A DNA stretch of 64,000 nucleotides. It comes from Corynebacterium sp. ACRPO. GTDB lineage: Bacteria > Actinomycetota > Actinomycetes > Mycobacteriales > Mycobacteriaceae. The DNA lies in assembly GCF_022347205.1 (NCBI RefSeq), contig NZ_JAKRNE010000001.1, forward strand, positions 248,001 to 312,000. Reading direction: 5' to 3'. The notes under the pieces are model-generated. The model ran no database searches, had not been told where the DNA came from, and worked only from the letters and a program-made list of their open reading frames with translations. The translations under genes and the position numbers were made by a program. How positions within the stretch are numbered: position 1 is the first letter of the stretch; each line of letters opens with the position of its first letter. Shown here one piece after another: positions 33,065-43,363 of the stretch.

Positions 33065-33887
33065 AGGATTTGGCGAGCGGCTAGAAGAAGCCGGGCAGGA
33101 ACGTGGGCGCCTGTGCGTTGGCATCGACCCGCATCCATATCTCTTGGAGAAATGGGGGCTGGAGCCCACCGCTGAAGGTCTGCGGACCTTTAGCATGCGC
33201 TGCGTTGAAGCCTTTAGCGATACCGCCGCCTTGGTAAAGCCACAGGTCGCTTTCTTTGAGCGCTTTGGCTCTCAGGGCTTCGCGGTCCTGGAAGAAGTCT
33301 TGGCTTCCCTGCGGGAAGCGGGGTGCCTTACTGTTGCCGATGCCAAGCGCGGCGATATTGGCTCCACCATGGCCGGCTATGCAGATGCGTGGCTCGGCGC
33401 TAGCTCGCCGCTGCGCGCAGACTCTGTGACCGTGTCGCCCTATCTAGGCGTTGGCGCACTGGGGCCGGTATTCACCAAGGCCCAAGAAACTGGCCGCGGT
33501 GTATTCGTCCTCGCCGCTACCTCCAATCCGGAGGCGCGTGACATCCAGTCGGTCCCGGTGGGCGAGGAGAGCACTATCGCTCAGGGCGTCGTCGATGAAT
33601 GCGCCGCGTTCAATGTCGAGGCGAACAAGGCCGACAAGCCTGGCGATGTCGGCGTAGTCGTCGGCGCTACGTTAGACAATCCGCCGCGCCTCGATGCACT
33701 CAATGGTCCGGTGCTTCTGCCCGGTGTTGGCGCCCAGGGCGCTGGCCCAGAGCAGGTGCACAGCATTGTTTCTGCTCATCCCTCGCTGGGATTTGCCAAT
33801 GTGTCCCGAGCAGTGCTGGAGCAGGGTCCGGACGTCGCTGACCTGCGCAAAGCAGTTGCTCAGGTGGCAGCGGAGTTCCGGGACTAG
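33048..33887 (+). CDS. pyrF: Orotidine 5'-phosphate decarboxylase (type 2)
   Basis: A 279-residue member of the longer type 2 OMP decarboxylases common in actinobacteria, with [17 protein letters not shown], the catalytic [17 protein letters not shown] (Lys and Asp) and [16 protein letters not shown] phosphate-binding end. It makes UMP from OMP. The start is ATG 33048 with CAGGAG 7 nt upstream, both inside the end of carB, so translation is coupled. It closes the pyrR-B-C-carA-B-pyrF operon. pyrD and pyrE are not in the window. Confidence 0.95.
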
Positions 33888-33891
33888 AACG

Positions 33892-33923
33892 GGCGGCGTG
33901 GCTGATTAACAGCCGCGCCGTTT
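33892..33923 (+). terminator. Probable terminator of the pyr operon
   Basis: GGCGGCGTGGCTG pairs with CAGCCGCGCC (with one G-U and two terminal wobbles) around the loop ATTAA, followed by TTTACC. The stem is very stable but the U run is short. Confidence 0.6.
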
Positions 33924-33960
33924 ACCTGGTACTTTGTTTAAGGTATGTGCGGTGACGTGC

Positions 33961-33966
33961 TAAAAT
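33961..33966 (+). promoter_or_regulatory. Candidate -10 for mihF
   Basis: TAAAAT, 180 nt before the mihF start; this would give a long AT-rich leader that contains the palindrome at 34044. No good -35 is visible. Confidence 0.35.
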
Positions 33967-34043
33967 AGGCGTGCTTTTGGACCCGCTAATCGTCACCGTT
34001 CAATGAGCAGTGCTAGGATTGCCAGAAGTCGGTTTGCTCGAAG

Positions 34044-34055
34044 GTTATTAATAAC
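34044..34055 (+). promoter_or_regulatory. 12-bp AT-rich palindrome in the mihF leader
   Basis: GTTATTAATAAC, a perfect palindrome flanked by AAG and TTT (imperfect extension). It is AT-rich in a GC-rich chromosome and lies about 90 nt before the start codon, so it could be an operator, possibly bound by mIHF itself (inference). Confidence 0.35.
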
Positions 34056-34146
34056 TTTCCGCGGTGTATTAACTGCGTTAGGCAACCGTAATCTGGTACC
34101 AAGTACTAGACGTAACAGAATCAATCTAATGAATCGGAGGAAACCC

Positions 34147-34467
34147 GTGGCCCTTCCAAAGTTGACTGATGAGCAGCGCAAGGAAGCTCTCGCAAAGGCC
34201 GCTGAGGCCCGCAAGGCTCGCGCCGAGCTCAAGGCTGCGCTCAAGCGCGGCGAGACCGACCTGAAGGACGTGCTCGAAAAGGCTGAGACCGATGAGATCA
34301 TCGGCAAGACCAAGGTTTCTGCACTCCTCGAGGCTCTGCCGAAGGTTGGCAAGGTCAAGGCTAAGGAAATCATGGAGGACCTGGAGATTGCTCAGACCCG
34401 TCGTCTGCGCGGCCTAGGTGAGCGTCAGCGTCGTGCTCTCCTCGAGCGTTTCGGTTACGGCGAATAG
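34147..34467 (+). CDS. mihF: Integration host factor, actinobacterial type (mIHF)
   Basis: A 106-residue basic nucleoid protein. An N-terminal charged helix ([20 protein letters not shown]) is followed by a helix-two-turn-helix DNA-binding region with [19 protein letters not shown] and a basic end [21 protein letters not shown]. It is unrelated in fold to enteric IHF and is essential in mycobacteria. The start is GTG 34147, 5 nt after GGAGG; the frame remains open to 34003 without support. The unusually long AT-rich leader (about 180 nt) may be regulatory. Confidence 0.93.
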   Translation: MALPKLTDEQRKEALAKAAEARKARAELKAALKRGETDLKDVLEKAETDEIIGKTKVSALLEALPKVGKVKAKEIMEDLEIAQTRRLRGLGERQRRALLERFGYGE

Positions 34468-34475
34468 TCACAACC

Positions 34476-35045
34476 ATGGCTGACGCAACTGCACGCGGGC
34501 GCCTCGTCGTATTGGCGGGGCCTTCCGCAGTGGGAAAATCCACCGTAGTTTCGCGTCTGCGCAGTGACGTCGAGGGGCTGTATTTCAGCGTGTCTATGAC
34601 CACGCGCCAGCCCCGCCCCGGGGAGCAGGACGGTGTCGACTACTTCTTCGTCACCCCAGAAACCTTCCAGGAGCGAATTGATGCCGGGGAGATGCTCGAA
34701 TGGGCTGATATCCACGGCGGATTGCAGCGCTCTGGAACGCCCGCCCAGCCGGTAGAGGAAGCTTTGGCCGCTGGCCGCCCGGTACTCGTTGAGGTGGATC
34801 TCGCGGGTGCCCGGAGTGTTAAGAAAGCGCTGCCGGAGGCAGACCTGGTCTTTTTGGCACCCCCGTCATGGGAGGTACTTGTGGAGCGGCTTACCGGCCG
34901 CGGTACTGAGCCGCAAGACGTCATTGACCGTAGGTTGCAAACTGCGCATGAGGAACTAGCCGCACAGGACGAGTTCGATCACGTCGTTGTGAACGAGGAT
35001 CTGGACGAGGCAGTATCTGCCATTAGTGATATCCTGCGGGCATAG
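34476..35045 (+). CDS. gmk: Guanylate kinase
   Basis: A 189-residue P-loop kinase converting GMP to GDP. P-loop [18 protein letters not shown] (about 11-28), GMP-binding [19 protein letters not shown] and [11 protein letters not shown], and the lid region [19 protein letters not shown]. It follows mihF by 8 nt and precedes rpoZ by about 40 nt, a conserved order in actinobacteria. Confidence 0.95.
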   Translation: MADATARGRLVVLAGPSAVGKSTVVSRLRSDVEGLYFSVSMTTRQPRPGEQDGVDYFFVTPETFQERIDAGEMLEWADIHGGLQRSGTPAQPVEEALAAGRPVLVEVDLAGARSVKKALPEADLVFLAPPSWEVLVERLTGRGTEPQDVIDRRLQTAHEELAAQDEFDHVVVNEDLDEAVSAISDILRA

Positions 35046-35085
35046 ACCTCCTTTTTGACCATCTTCAATCAATGTAAAGGTGCAT

Positions 35086-35388
35086 GTGACTAACGTGACC
35101 ACCCCTTCTAACACTGAAGCCGCAAAGGCGGAACCAGTATTTGATGATCCGATCGGCATTACTGATCCCCCGATCGATGAGCTTTTGGACAAGGTTTCCT
35201 CTAAGTACGCTTTGGTCATCTTTGCCGCTAAGCGCGCACGCCAGATCAATAGCTACTACCAAGAGCAGGATGAAGGTGTCTTCGAGTTCGTAGGCCCGCT
35301 GGTTACCCCAGAGCCAGGCGAAAAGCCTTTGTCCATCGCATTGCGCGAGATTGATGCTGGCCTGCTTGACCACGAGGAAGGCAAGTAG
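35086..35388 (+). CDS. rpoZ: DNA-directed RNA polymerase omega subunit
   Basis: About 100 residues. The family core is [31 protein letters not shown], with the actinobacterial C-terminal block [24 protein letters not shown]. Omega stabilises the beta-prime subunit. GTG 35086 is chosen because AAAGG lies 7 nt upstream; a GTG at 35080 is too close to that site. It is followed by a long hairpin terminator. Confidence 0.93.
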   Translation: MTNVTTPSNTEAAKAEPVFDDPIGITDPPIDELLDKVSSKYALVIFAAKRARQINSYYQEQDEGVFEFVGPLVTPEPGEKPLSIALREIDAGLLDHEEGK

Positions 35389-35412
35389 CTAGCACTAAGC
35401 GTGTAATAGCTT

Positions 35413-35490
35413 TAAGGCTCCACGCGCCGCCACGGATGTGCATCCCCGAATTAGGGTGCACCTCTTGGTCGCGGCGGGTGGAGCCTTTGT
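35413..35490 (+). terminator. Long compound hairpin terminator of mihF-gmk-rpoZ
   Basis: AAGGCTCCAC (35414-35423) pairs with GTGGAGCCTTT (35478-35488), with GCGCCGC / GCGGC continuing the stem and an inner GTGCATCC / GGGTGCAC hairpin. TTTGT follows the outer right arm. Confidence 0.7.
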
Positions 35491-35503
35491 CTATGTTGGC
35501 AGG

Positions 35504-35509
35504 TACCAT
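35504..35509 (+). promoter_or_regulatory. -10 element of a probable leaderless coaBC transcript
   Basis: TACCAT, 8 nt before the GTG start of coaBC, with no ribosome binding site in between. Confidence 0.5.
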
Positions 35510-35517
35510 CGTGCGGT

Positions 35518-36765
35518 GTGACTGATAAAGATACCTCTCGCAATATTGTTCTGGGCGTCGCTGGCGGCATCGCTGCCTACAAGGCGTGCCACCTCGTGCG
35601 CAACCTCAAAGAAGCGGGCGATGACGTCCGCGTTGTCCCCACGGAAAGTGCACTGAACTTCGTGGGCGCGGCCACGTTTGAGGCACTGTCCGGCCATCCC
35701 GTCGCCACGAGTGTGTTTCAGGCCGTGGATGAGGTGCAGCACGTCAACGTAGGACAGCATGCGGATGCAGTGGTCATTGCGCCTGCCACCGCGGATCTTA
35801 TCGCGCGGTTGGCTGCAGGCCGAGCAGACGATTTGCTCACGGCCACCGTATTGGTCGCGACGTGCCCGGTTATTGTGGCCCCGGCCATGCACACTGAGAT
35901 GTGGCATAACCCCGCTACGCAGGACAACGTGGCTACTTTGCGGCGCCGCGGTATTACCGTCATCGAGCCCGCCCACGGACGCCTTACCGGCAAGGATTCT
36001 GGCCCGGGTCGTTTGCCGGAGCCGGAACAAATCGCGGAGATTATCCGTACTGAACTAGCAGGCTATCGAGTGCAGCACACCTGGCAGGGCAAGAAAGTCG
36101 TCATATCAGCCGGCGGTACCCAGGAAGAGCTGGATCCGGTCCGATACTTGGGTAATCGCTCTTCCGGCAGGCAGGGATTCGCGCTCGCGGAATGGGCCGC
36201 CCAGATGGGGGCCAAGGTCACCCTCGTTGCGGGTAATACCGCCCAGCTTCCTGTGCCAAGCGGCGCGAAGCTCCGGCACATTGTCTCCACCCGTGAGTTG
36301 GAGGACGCCATGCGCGAGGAGTCCCGCGATGCGGACGTGGTGATCATGGCCGCTGCAGTCTCTGACTTCCGTCCGGCGGTGGTCGCCGAATCAAAGATGA
36401 AGAAGGGGCAGGCAGACGATGCACTCTCGACGCTCCATCTGGTGGAAAACCCGGATGTGCTCAAAGGGCTTGTCGCTGCGCGCAACCGCTCGGAAATCCC
36501 TGCCGAGTGCGTAATTGTGGGGTTCGCCGCCGAAACCGGTGATGCTCAGAAGTCCGCCTTAGACTACGCCCAGGAAAAGTTTGCGCGTAAAGGCTGCGAT
36601 GTGCTCATGGCCAATGAGGTCGGGCGCGGAAAGACTTTTGGTCAAAAGTCCAGCGAGGGGTGGATCTTGCGCCCGGATTCCGCGCCGCAACGCGTGGAGC
36701 ATGGCTCGAAGCAGGTTGTCGCCGCTCAGATTCTTTCGGCCGTGAATGAAATGTTTCAAGGGTAG
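35518..36765 (+). CDS. coaBC: Bifunctional phosphopantothenoylcysteine decarboxylase / phosphopantothenate-cysteine ligase
   Basis: A 415-residue fusion. The N-terminal CoaC flavoprotein (GVAGGIAAYKACHLVRNL; QHVNVGQHADAVVIAPATAD; PAMHTEMWHNPAT) decarboxylates, and the C-terminal CoaB ligase (ISAGGTQEELDPVRYLGNRS, then MAAAVSDFRP and MANEVGRGKTFG) couples cysteine to phosphopantothenate. Both activities serve coenzyme A synthesis. It probably has its own leaderless promoter just after the rpoZ terminator. Confidence 0.95.
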   Translation: MTDKDTSRNIVLGVAGGIAAYKACHLVRNLKEAGDDVRVVPTESALNFVGAATFEALSGHPVATSVFQAVDEVQHVNVGQHADAVVIAPATADLIARLAAGRADDLLTATVLVATCPVIVAPAMHTEMWHNPATQDNVATLRRRGITVIEPAHGRLTGKDSGPGRLPEPEQIAEIIRTELAGYRVQHTWQGKKVVISAGGTQEELDPVRYLGNRSSGRQGFALAEWAAQMGAKVTLVAGNTAQLPVPSGAKLRHIVSTRELEDAMREESRDADVVIMAAAVSDFRPAVVAESKMKKGQADDALSTLHLVENPDVLKGLVAARNRSEIPAECVIVGFAAETGDAQKSALDYAQEKFARKGCDVLMANEVGRGKTFGQKSSEGWILRPDSAPQRVEHGSKQVVAAQILSAVNEMFQG

Positions 36766-36784
36766 ACAACTAAAATTGCTTTTA

Positions 36785-36800
36785 TAGACCGCTTGGTCTA
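36785..36800 (+). promoter_or_regulatory. McbR-type operator upstream of metK
   Basis: TAGACCGCTTGGTCTA, an exact match to the TAGAC-N6-GTCTA operator recognised by McbR, the TetR-type repressor of methionine and cysteine genes in C. glutamicum that responds to S-adenosylhomocysteine. It lies 75 nt before the metK start, where metK is a known McbR target in that species. Confidence 0.8.
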
Positions 36801-36874
36801 GGCTTGCGAGGTATTAGGCTTGGGCGTAGAAAACCCACAGCATCGAATCAACAGTGAGAACAAAGGAAGTTTTT

Positions 36875-38107
<1,233 letters not shown>

Positions 38108-38118
38108 AATCGAGGCCT

Positions 38119-40158
38119 ATGTCTAAGAAAACACCCGCCACCCGGAAGCCGGTTGCGCGGGTGTTGCCTCTTTTAGGGGTTGCGCACCTGGACCGAGGAT
38201 TTGATTACCTCGTTGAAGAGGCAGACTCGGAAGAAGTCCAACCGGGGATTAAAGTGCGCATCCGCTTCAACGGGCGCTTGGTGGACGCGATTGTCATAGA
38301 ACGCCGGCATGATTCTGAATTTGGCGGCAACCTGCGCTTTATCGAGCGCATCATCTCACCCTTCCAGGTTTATTCGCCGCAGCTGGCCCGGCTTGTCGAC
38401 GCCCTCGCTGACCGCTACGGCGGGGTGCGCTCAGACATTATCCGCTCCGCTATCCCGCCGCGGCACGCCAAAGCGGAAGAATCCGACCTAGAAACCCCGT
38501 GGGAGGAGCTCGGCACCACGAGCGAGCCCGACCTATCAGGATGGTCGGCCTATCAACATGGCGAGGCTTTTGTCGATTCGATTCTGGCCGGCAAGCTCGC
38601 CCGTGCCGCCTGGCAAATCGCCCCGGGCGATGATTGGGCACATGCGCTGGCTGCACTCGCTGCCAAAGTGGCGCTTGGGGGAGGAGGGGTTCTCCTCGTC
38701 GCCCCGGACCAGAAGGGCGTTGATGCTTTAGACGCCGCGCTTCGCCAGGTACTTGGGGCAAAGCAGATTACGGTGCTGACTAATAGCATGGGCCCGCAGG
38801 CGCGCTATCGCCGCTATCTCTCCGCTCTAGTGGGCCAAGCCCGCGTGGTCATTGGTACCAGGTCCGCCGCTTTTGCCCCGGTCAAAGACCTGCAACTGGC
38901 GGTGATCCTCGATGATGGCAATGATAATTTGGTCGACAACCTCAAGCCCTATGTCCACGCGAGGGAAGTGCTTACCACTCGCTCAGCCTTCGAAGGCTGC
39001 AGCATGGTTTTGGCCAACCATTCGCGGACGGCGGAGACACAGCTCCTCGTGGAATCAGGATGGGCGCACGACGTGGTGGCAAAAGAGCAGACCATATCGG
39101 CGCGTTGCCCGGCTATCGAGGCGGTGGGGTCCTTTGGGCTATCGATCGCCCGCGACCTCCAGGGCGGCACCACAAAAGTACAGGCGCAGGCCTTCCAAGC
39201 CGCCCACCAAGCGCTGGATAGAGGAGAGCCCGTGTTGGTGCAGGTCCCGCGCAAGGGGTATGCGCCCATTTTGGCCTGTGGCCAGTGCCGAGCGCCGGCT
39301 CGCTGCCGGCATTGCAATGGGCCATTGGGGCTGCCGCCCAAAGGGGCGTCGGCAAGCGCAGGCCCGGACGAAGCGGGAATGCCTACCTGCCGCTGGTGCG
39401 GTCGCATTGAGGCACGGCATCGGTGCACCGAATGCGGGTCACCGCGCCTGCGGGCCATCGTGTTGGGCTCGGAGCGCACTGCGGAAGAAATGGGCCGGGC
39501 CTTTCCCAATACGCGGGTGGTGGTCTCAGGCGGAAACAAGGTGCTCGATGCGGTGGACAATGCGCCGGCGCTGGTCATTGCCACCCCTGGTGCGGAACCG
39601 AGAGTAAAAGATGGAGCCTATGGCGCGGCGTTGCTCTTGGATGCCGGGGCATTGCTCAACCGGCAAGACCTGCGCGCCACGGAGGATACCCTAGCGAAGT
39701 GGGCGCAGGCGGCTACCTTGGTGCAGCCGCATTTCAAGGGTGGTCGAGTAATCCTGGCGGCCGATGACTCGCTTACCGTAGTCCAGCATTTCCTGCGTTG
39801 GGATATGGTGGGCGCGGCCGCGGCAGAGCTTGCTGCCCGGCGCGAAGTGCGCTTCCCACCCGCGGTGCATTTTGCTGCCATCGACGGTGCGGATGCATCC
39901 CTAGATGGCTTTGCCGAGCTTGTGGATCTTCCAGACCACGCGGAGGTATTAGGACCAGTTCCCCTTCCGCCGGGGCAGAGCCTGCCTGGTGACTACGATA
40001 GCCAGCGCTTTGGCCCACCGCAGCGGCTGGTCGTGCGCACCCCGCTGGGGCCGCGGTCCCAATTGGGGCGGGCTTTGCGCAGCGCCAACGCCGCGCGCAG
40101 CGCCCGCAAGGATGACCTGCCTTTGCGCATTGTGGTTGACCCTATCCACGTGGGTTAG
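38119..40158 (+). CDS. priA: PriA-like replication restart protein without helicase motifs
   Basis: A 679-residue protein that aligns with PriA (N-terminal DNA-binding LDRGFDYLVEEADSEEVQPG; two four-Cys zinc clusters ACGQCRAPARCRHC and CRWCGRIEARHRCTEC). There is no GxTGSGKT Walker A where expected, and the DEEH box is replaced by DDGNDN. Lack of helicase motifs is a recognised property of actinobacterial PriA, so it may only scaffold the primosome. One GC-rich repeat copy lies in the spacer between the zinc clusters (39341). It is probably expressed as a leaderless mRNA from within metK. Confidence 0.85.
   Translation: MSKKTPATRKPVARVLPLLGVAHLDRGFDYLVEEADSEEVQPGIKVRIRFNGRLVDAIVIERRHDSEFGGNLRFIERIISPFQVYSPQLARLVDALADRYGGVRSDIIRSAIPPRHAKAEESDLETPWEELGTTSEPDLSGWSAYQHGEAFVDSILAGKLARAAWQIAPGDDWAHALAALAAKVALGGGGVLLVAPDQKGVDALDAALRQVLGAKQITVLTNSMGPQARYRRYLSALVGQARVVIGTRSAAFAPVKDLQLAVILDDGNDNLVDNLKPYVHAREVLTTRSAFEGCSMVLANHSRTAETQLLVESGWAHDVVAKEQTISARCPAIEAVGSFGLSIARDLQGGTTKVQAQAFQAAHQALDRGEPVLVQVPRKGYAPILACGQCRAPARCRHCNGPLGLPPKGASASAGPDEAGMPTCRWCGRIEARHRCTECGSPRLRAIVLGSERTAEEMGRAFPNTRVVVSGGNKVLDAVDNAPALVIATPGAEPRVKDGAYGAALLLDAGALLNRQDLRATEDTLAKWAQAATLVQPHFKGGRVILAADDSLTVVQHFLRWDMVGAAAAELAARREVRFPPAVHFAAIDGADASLDGFAELVDLPDHAEVLGPVPLPPGQSLPGDYDSQRFGPPQRLVVRTPLGPRSQLGRALRSANAARSARKDDLPLRIVVDPIHVG
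39341..39357 (+). repeat. Repeated motif copy 5 (AAGGGGCGTCGGCAAGC)
   Basis: Lies in the priA segment encoding KGASAS between the zinc clusters, a poorly conserved linker. Confidence 0.6.
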
Positions 40159-40257
40159 CCATATCGGGGCCATAGGCGCTCATGCGCTAATCTCGACGGA
40201 GGAAGCCGCCACCGCCGGCCGGCTTGGTCTCGGTACCATGAGAAAGGTGTGATTGCC

Positions 40258-40770
40258 ATGTCCCTTCGAGAGCTGCGTATCTACGGCGACCCAGTCTTGG
40301 GCAGCCGCGCGGAGGAAATTAGTAAATTTGATGCTAGTCTGCGTGCTCTGGCGAGCGATATGCTCGAGACCATGGACAAAGCTGGGGGAGTAGGGCTAGC
40401 GGCTAATCAGGTGGGGATTTTGAAGCGAATCTTCGTCTATGACTGCTCGCATACCCAATCTGGGCTGCGTGGGGCGATTGTTAACCCGGCCTGGACTCCG
40501 GTGGGAGAGCAGCAGCAAACAGGCCCGGAAGGATGCCTATCCATTCCGGGAATTAGCGCGGAAACCACGAGGTTCAACCAGGTTTTTGTGACTGGCCAGG
40601 ATATTGAGGGGCGCCCTGTGTTCATGGTGGCCTCAGGACTGATGGCTCGGTGCATCCAGCATGAGACGGACCACCTCGATGGGGTGCTCTTCCTACAACG
40701 CTTGGAGGCGCCAGTGCGCAAGGAGGCTATGCGCGCCATCCGTGAATCCGAGTGGTTTAACGCCTCGTAG
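40258..40770 (+). CDS. def: Peptide deformylase
   Basis: A 170-residue metallo-deformylase removing the formyl group from nascent N-termini. The three motifs are GVGLAANQVG, EGCLSIPG and QHETDHLDGVLF (Cys and two His metal ligands, catalytic Glu). ATG 40258 has AAAGG 10 nt upstream; GTG 40249 is too close to it. It precedes fmt, its functional partner, by 76 nt. Confidence 0.95.
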   Translation: MSLRELRIYGDPVLGSRAEEISKFDASLRALASDMLETMDKAGGVGLAANQVGILKRIFVYDCSHTQSGLRGAIVNPAWTPVGEQQQTGPEGCLSIPGISAETTRFNQVFVTGQDIEGRPVFMVASGLMARCIQHETDHLDGVLFLQRLEAPVRKEAMRAIRESEWFNAS

Positions 40771-40846
40771 CCCGCTCGCTGTGGCGGCAGCGTTGCGGCG
40801 TTGTAGCCTAGTATTTTGAACGACATTAAGAGGAGAGTTTCCCCGC

Positions 40847-41794
40847 ATGCGGATTATTTTTGCCGGTACCCCTGAGCCAGCCGTTGTGGCCTTGGAAAAG
40901 CTGCTTGCCTCGTCGCACGAGGTGGTGGCGGTAATCACTCGCCCAGACGCGAAGAAGGGCCGCGGCCGCACTCTTCACCCGAGCCCAGTGAAGGCGCTCG
41001 CCCAAGAACATGGCATTGAAGTATTGACCCCAACCACCCTGTGCCCTGACTCGGAGGACGGTCAGGCGCTGCGTGCCCGCTTAAAGGAATTGCAACCAGA
41101 GGCGATTCCGGTGGTGGCCTACGGCAATCTGGTGACTAAGGACCTGCTGGAACTACCACAGCATGGCTGGGTAAACCTGCATTTTTCCTTGCTTCCGGCA
41201 TGGCGCGGCGCGGCACCAGTGCAGGCGGCCATTGCCGCAGGCGATGACGTGACCGGCGCATCAACCTTCCGCATTGAAGAGGGCCTTGATACCGGCCCGG
41301 TGTTCGGCACCGTGACGGAGGAGATTAAAGGCACCGATACTGCTGATGACCTGTTGACGCGCCTTGCCTATTCCGGTGGCGATCTGCTCGTGGCCACCAT
41401 GGATGGCTTAGCGGCGGGGCAGCTGGAGGCACAACCGCAGCAGGGTGAGGCTACCTATGCGCCGAAAATCTCTACCGCGCAAGCCCGCGTGGAGTGGACC
41501 CAACCGGCATTTGCCATCGATCGGCACATTCGCGCACATACGCCTGGTCCGGGTGCATGGACCATGTGGGACGAGGCCCGCGTGAAGATTGGACCGGTTA
41601 GCCTCAAAGATGAGGCGGCGGTTCCACAGGTACTAGAACCAGGGCAGCTGCACATTGCCAAGAATGCCGTATTCATCGGTACCGGTACGCAGCCAGTCCA
41701 GCTGGGTAAAATCCAGCCTCCGGGAAAGAAGATGATGAATGCGGCCGATTGGGCCCGCGGACTAGGCAAGGATGCCGAGGTGAAGTTTCAATGA
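40847..41794 (+). CDS. fmt: Methionyl-tRNA formyltransferase
   Basis: A 315-residue enzyme with the formyltransferase N-terminal domain ([47 protein letters not shown] with the catalytic SLLPxxRGAAP block) and a C-terminal OB-like domain ([12 protein letters not shown]). It formylates initiator Met-tRNA. AAGAGGAGAG precedes the ATG. Its stop overlaps the rsmB start (ATGA). Confidence 0.96.
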   Translation: MRIIFAGTPEPAVVALEKLLASSHEVVAVITRPDAKKGRGRTLHPSPVKALAQEHGIEVLTPTTLCPDSEDGQALRARLKELQPEAIPVVAYGNLVTKDLLELPQHGWVNLHFSLLPAWRGAAPVQAAIAAGDDVTGASTFRIEEGLDTGPVFGTVTEEIKGTDTADDLLTRLAYSGGDLLVATMDGLAAGQLEAQPQQGEATYAPKISTAQARVEWTQPAFAIDRHIRAHTPGPGAWTMWDEARVKIGPVSLKDEAAVPQVLEPGQLHIAKNAVFIGTGTQPVQLGKIQPPGKKMMNAADWARGLGKDAEVKFQ

Positions 41795-43344
41795 GTGGAG
41801 GTTTCCGTTCCCGCAGCAAGTCCGGGGATAAGTCGCCGGCGGGTAAGCCGCAGGACTCCCACAAATCCGCTGGTGTGAAGGGTCGCGGCGGCCGCCCGCA
41901 ACGGCAGCCGCATGGTAGCCGCGGTGGGCAGCACAGGGGCCGGCAGGCTGCTGCTAAGGGCCAGCGTCCCGGCAAGCGCCAGGAAAGCGGACTGATTCAG
42001 GCCGCGCTGGCTGCGGGCGTGGATGCGCCGCGTGCGGTCGCCTTCGACGTGGTGCGCAGGGTAAGCGAGGATGATGCTTTCGCCAACCTCATTTTGCCCA
42101 AGGCACTACGCAAGCAAAAGCTCAAGGGGCGCGATGCCGCCTTCGCCACCGAAATCACCTACGGGACGCTGCGCACCCTTGGCGTAGTTGATGCCGTCAT
42201 CGCAGAGTGCTCTTCGCGCGGCCTCGAGGCCATTTCCCCAGCCGTGGTTGATGCCTTGCGCCTAGGCACCTATCAAGTTCTTTATACCCGCGTGGAGCCA
42301 CACGCGGCGGTTGATACCACCGTTCGTTTGGTAGAAGCCGCCGGTGAAGTCAAAGCCAAGGGCTTTGCTAATGGCATCATGCGCACCATTACGCGCACGC
42401 CAGCTAAGACCTGGCTGGACAAGCTCGCTCCACAGGGGGAAATCGCCGGCATCGCCTTTAAGCATGCCCACCCCACCTGGATTGCGGAATCGTTTAGCCG
42501 CGTGTTGGGCCTAGGGGAGTTGGAGGCTGCCCTGGCGGCAGATTCGGATCGACCTTCGGTGCATCTGGTGGCGCGCCCTGGGGAAATCTCGGCCGAGGAA
42601 TTGGCCCTGATGACCGGCAATGAGGAGGGGCGCTATTCCCCTTATGCGGTGTACATGGAATCCGGTGACCCCGGCCAATTGGAACCCGTGCGCCAAGGAT
42701 TGGCGGCCGTCCAGGACGAGGGTTCGCAGCTGATTGCCCGCGCGGTATGCGAGGCGCCCCTCGAGGGCGAGGATACCGGCCGGTGGCTGGATCTCTGCGC
42801 CGGTCCTGGCGGAAAGGCGGCCCTCATGGGGGCGCTTGCCCGCATCGACTCCGCGCACGTCGATGCAGTGGAGGTATCCCCGCACCGAGCGGCGCTGATT
42901 GGGAAGACGGTGAGCGATTTACCTGTGGACGTCCATGTGGCAGATGGCCGCAATCCCGGCGTGGGGGAGGGCTTTGACCGCGTGCTTGTCGATGCCCCCT
43001 GTTCCGGCCTCGGTGCCCTCCGTCGCCGCCCCGAGGCGCGGTGGCGCAAGTCCGAGTCTGACATTACCGAGCTCAACCAGCTGCAATTCGAGCTCTTGTC
43101 TTCCGCATTAAACCTAGTGCGTCCAGGTGGCGTGGTCATCTATTCCACCTGTTCGCCAGATCTGCGCGAAACCCGGGGCATCGTTGACCGCGCTGTGCGC
43201 GAACTTGGCGCGGAAGAACTCGACGCACATGCTCTCATTCCTGATATGGGCGATGTAGGCCATGAGAAATCCGTGCAAATGTGGCCGCATCGGCACGGTA
43301 CCGACGCCATGTTCTTTGCGGCCCTTCGCCGCGCAGCCGACTAA
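41791..43344 (+). CDS. rsmB: 16S rRNA (cytosine-C5)-methyltransferase RsmB with basic N-terminal extension
   Basis: A 517-residue protein. Residues 1-75 are very rich in Arg, Gly, Lys, Gln and Ser ([20 protein letters not shown]) and likely disordered RNA-binding. A NusB-like domain follows ([20 protein letters not shown]), then the methyltransferase with [16 protein letters not shown], catalytic [15 protein letters not shown] and [11 protein letters not shown]. It probably methylates C967 of 16S rRNA. The ATG overlaps the fmt stop by 4 nt. A frame starting earlier inside fmt is rejected. Confidence 0.92.
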   Translation: MSGGFRSRSKSGDKSPAGKPQDSHKSAGVKGRGGRPQRQPHGSRGGQHRGRQAAAKGQRPGKRQESGLIQAALAAGVDAPRAVAFDVVRRVSEDDAFANLILPKALRKQKLKGRDAAFATEITYGTLRTLGVVDAVIAECSSRGLEAISPAVVDALRLGTYQVLYTRVEPHAAVDTTVRLVEAAGEVKAKGFANGIMRTITRTPAKTWLDKLAPQGEIAGIAFKHAHPTWIAESFSRVLGLGELEAALAADSDRPSVHLVARPGEISAEELALMTGNEEGRYSPYAVYMESGDPGQLEPVRQGLAAVQDEGSQLIARAVCEAPLEGEDTGRWLDLCAGPGGKAALMGALARIDSAHVDAVEVSPHRAALIGKTVSDLPVDVHVADGRNPGVGEGFDRVLVDAPCSGLGALRRRPEARWRKSESDITELNQLQFELLSSALNLVRPGGVVIYSTCSPDLRETRGIVDRAVRELGAEELDAHALIPDMGDVGHEKSVQMWPHRHGTDAMFFAALRRAAD

Positions 43345-43350
43345 TCGCGA

Positions 43351-43356
43351 TAGACT
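43351..43356 (+). promoter_or_regulatory. -10 element of a probable leaderless rpe transcript
   Basis: TAGACT, 7 nt before the rpe ATG, with GTGGGC as the only sequence between; no ribosome binding site. Confidence 0.55.
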
Positions 43357-43363
43357 GGTGGGC

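Noticed and set aside
36766..36874. SAM riboswitch before metK
   Set aside because: The short leader has no SAM-I, SAM-II or SAM-IV architecture; the McbR operator explains regulation better.
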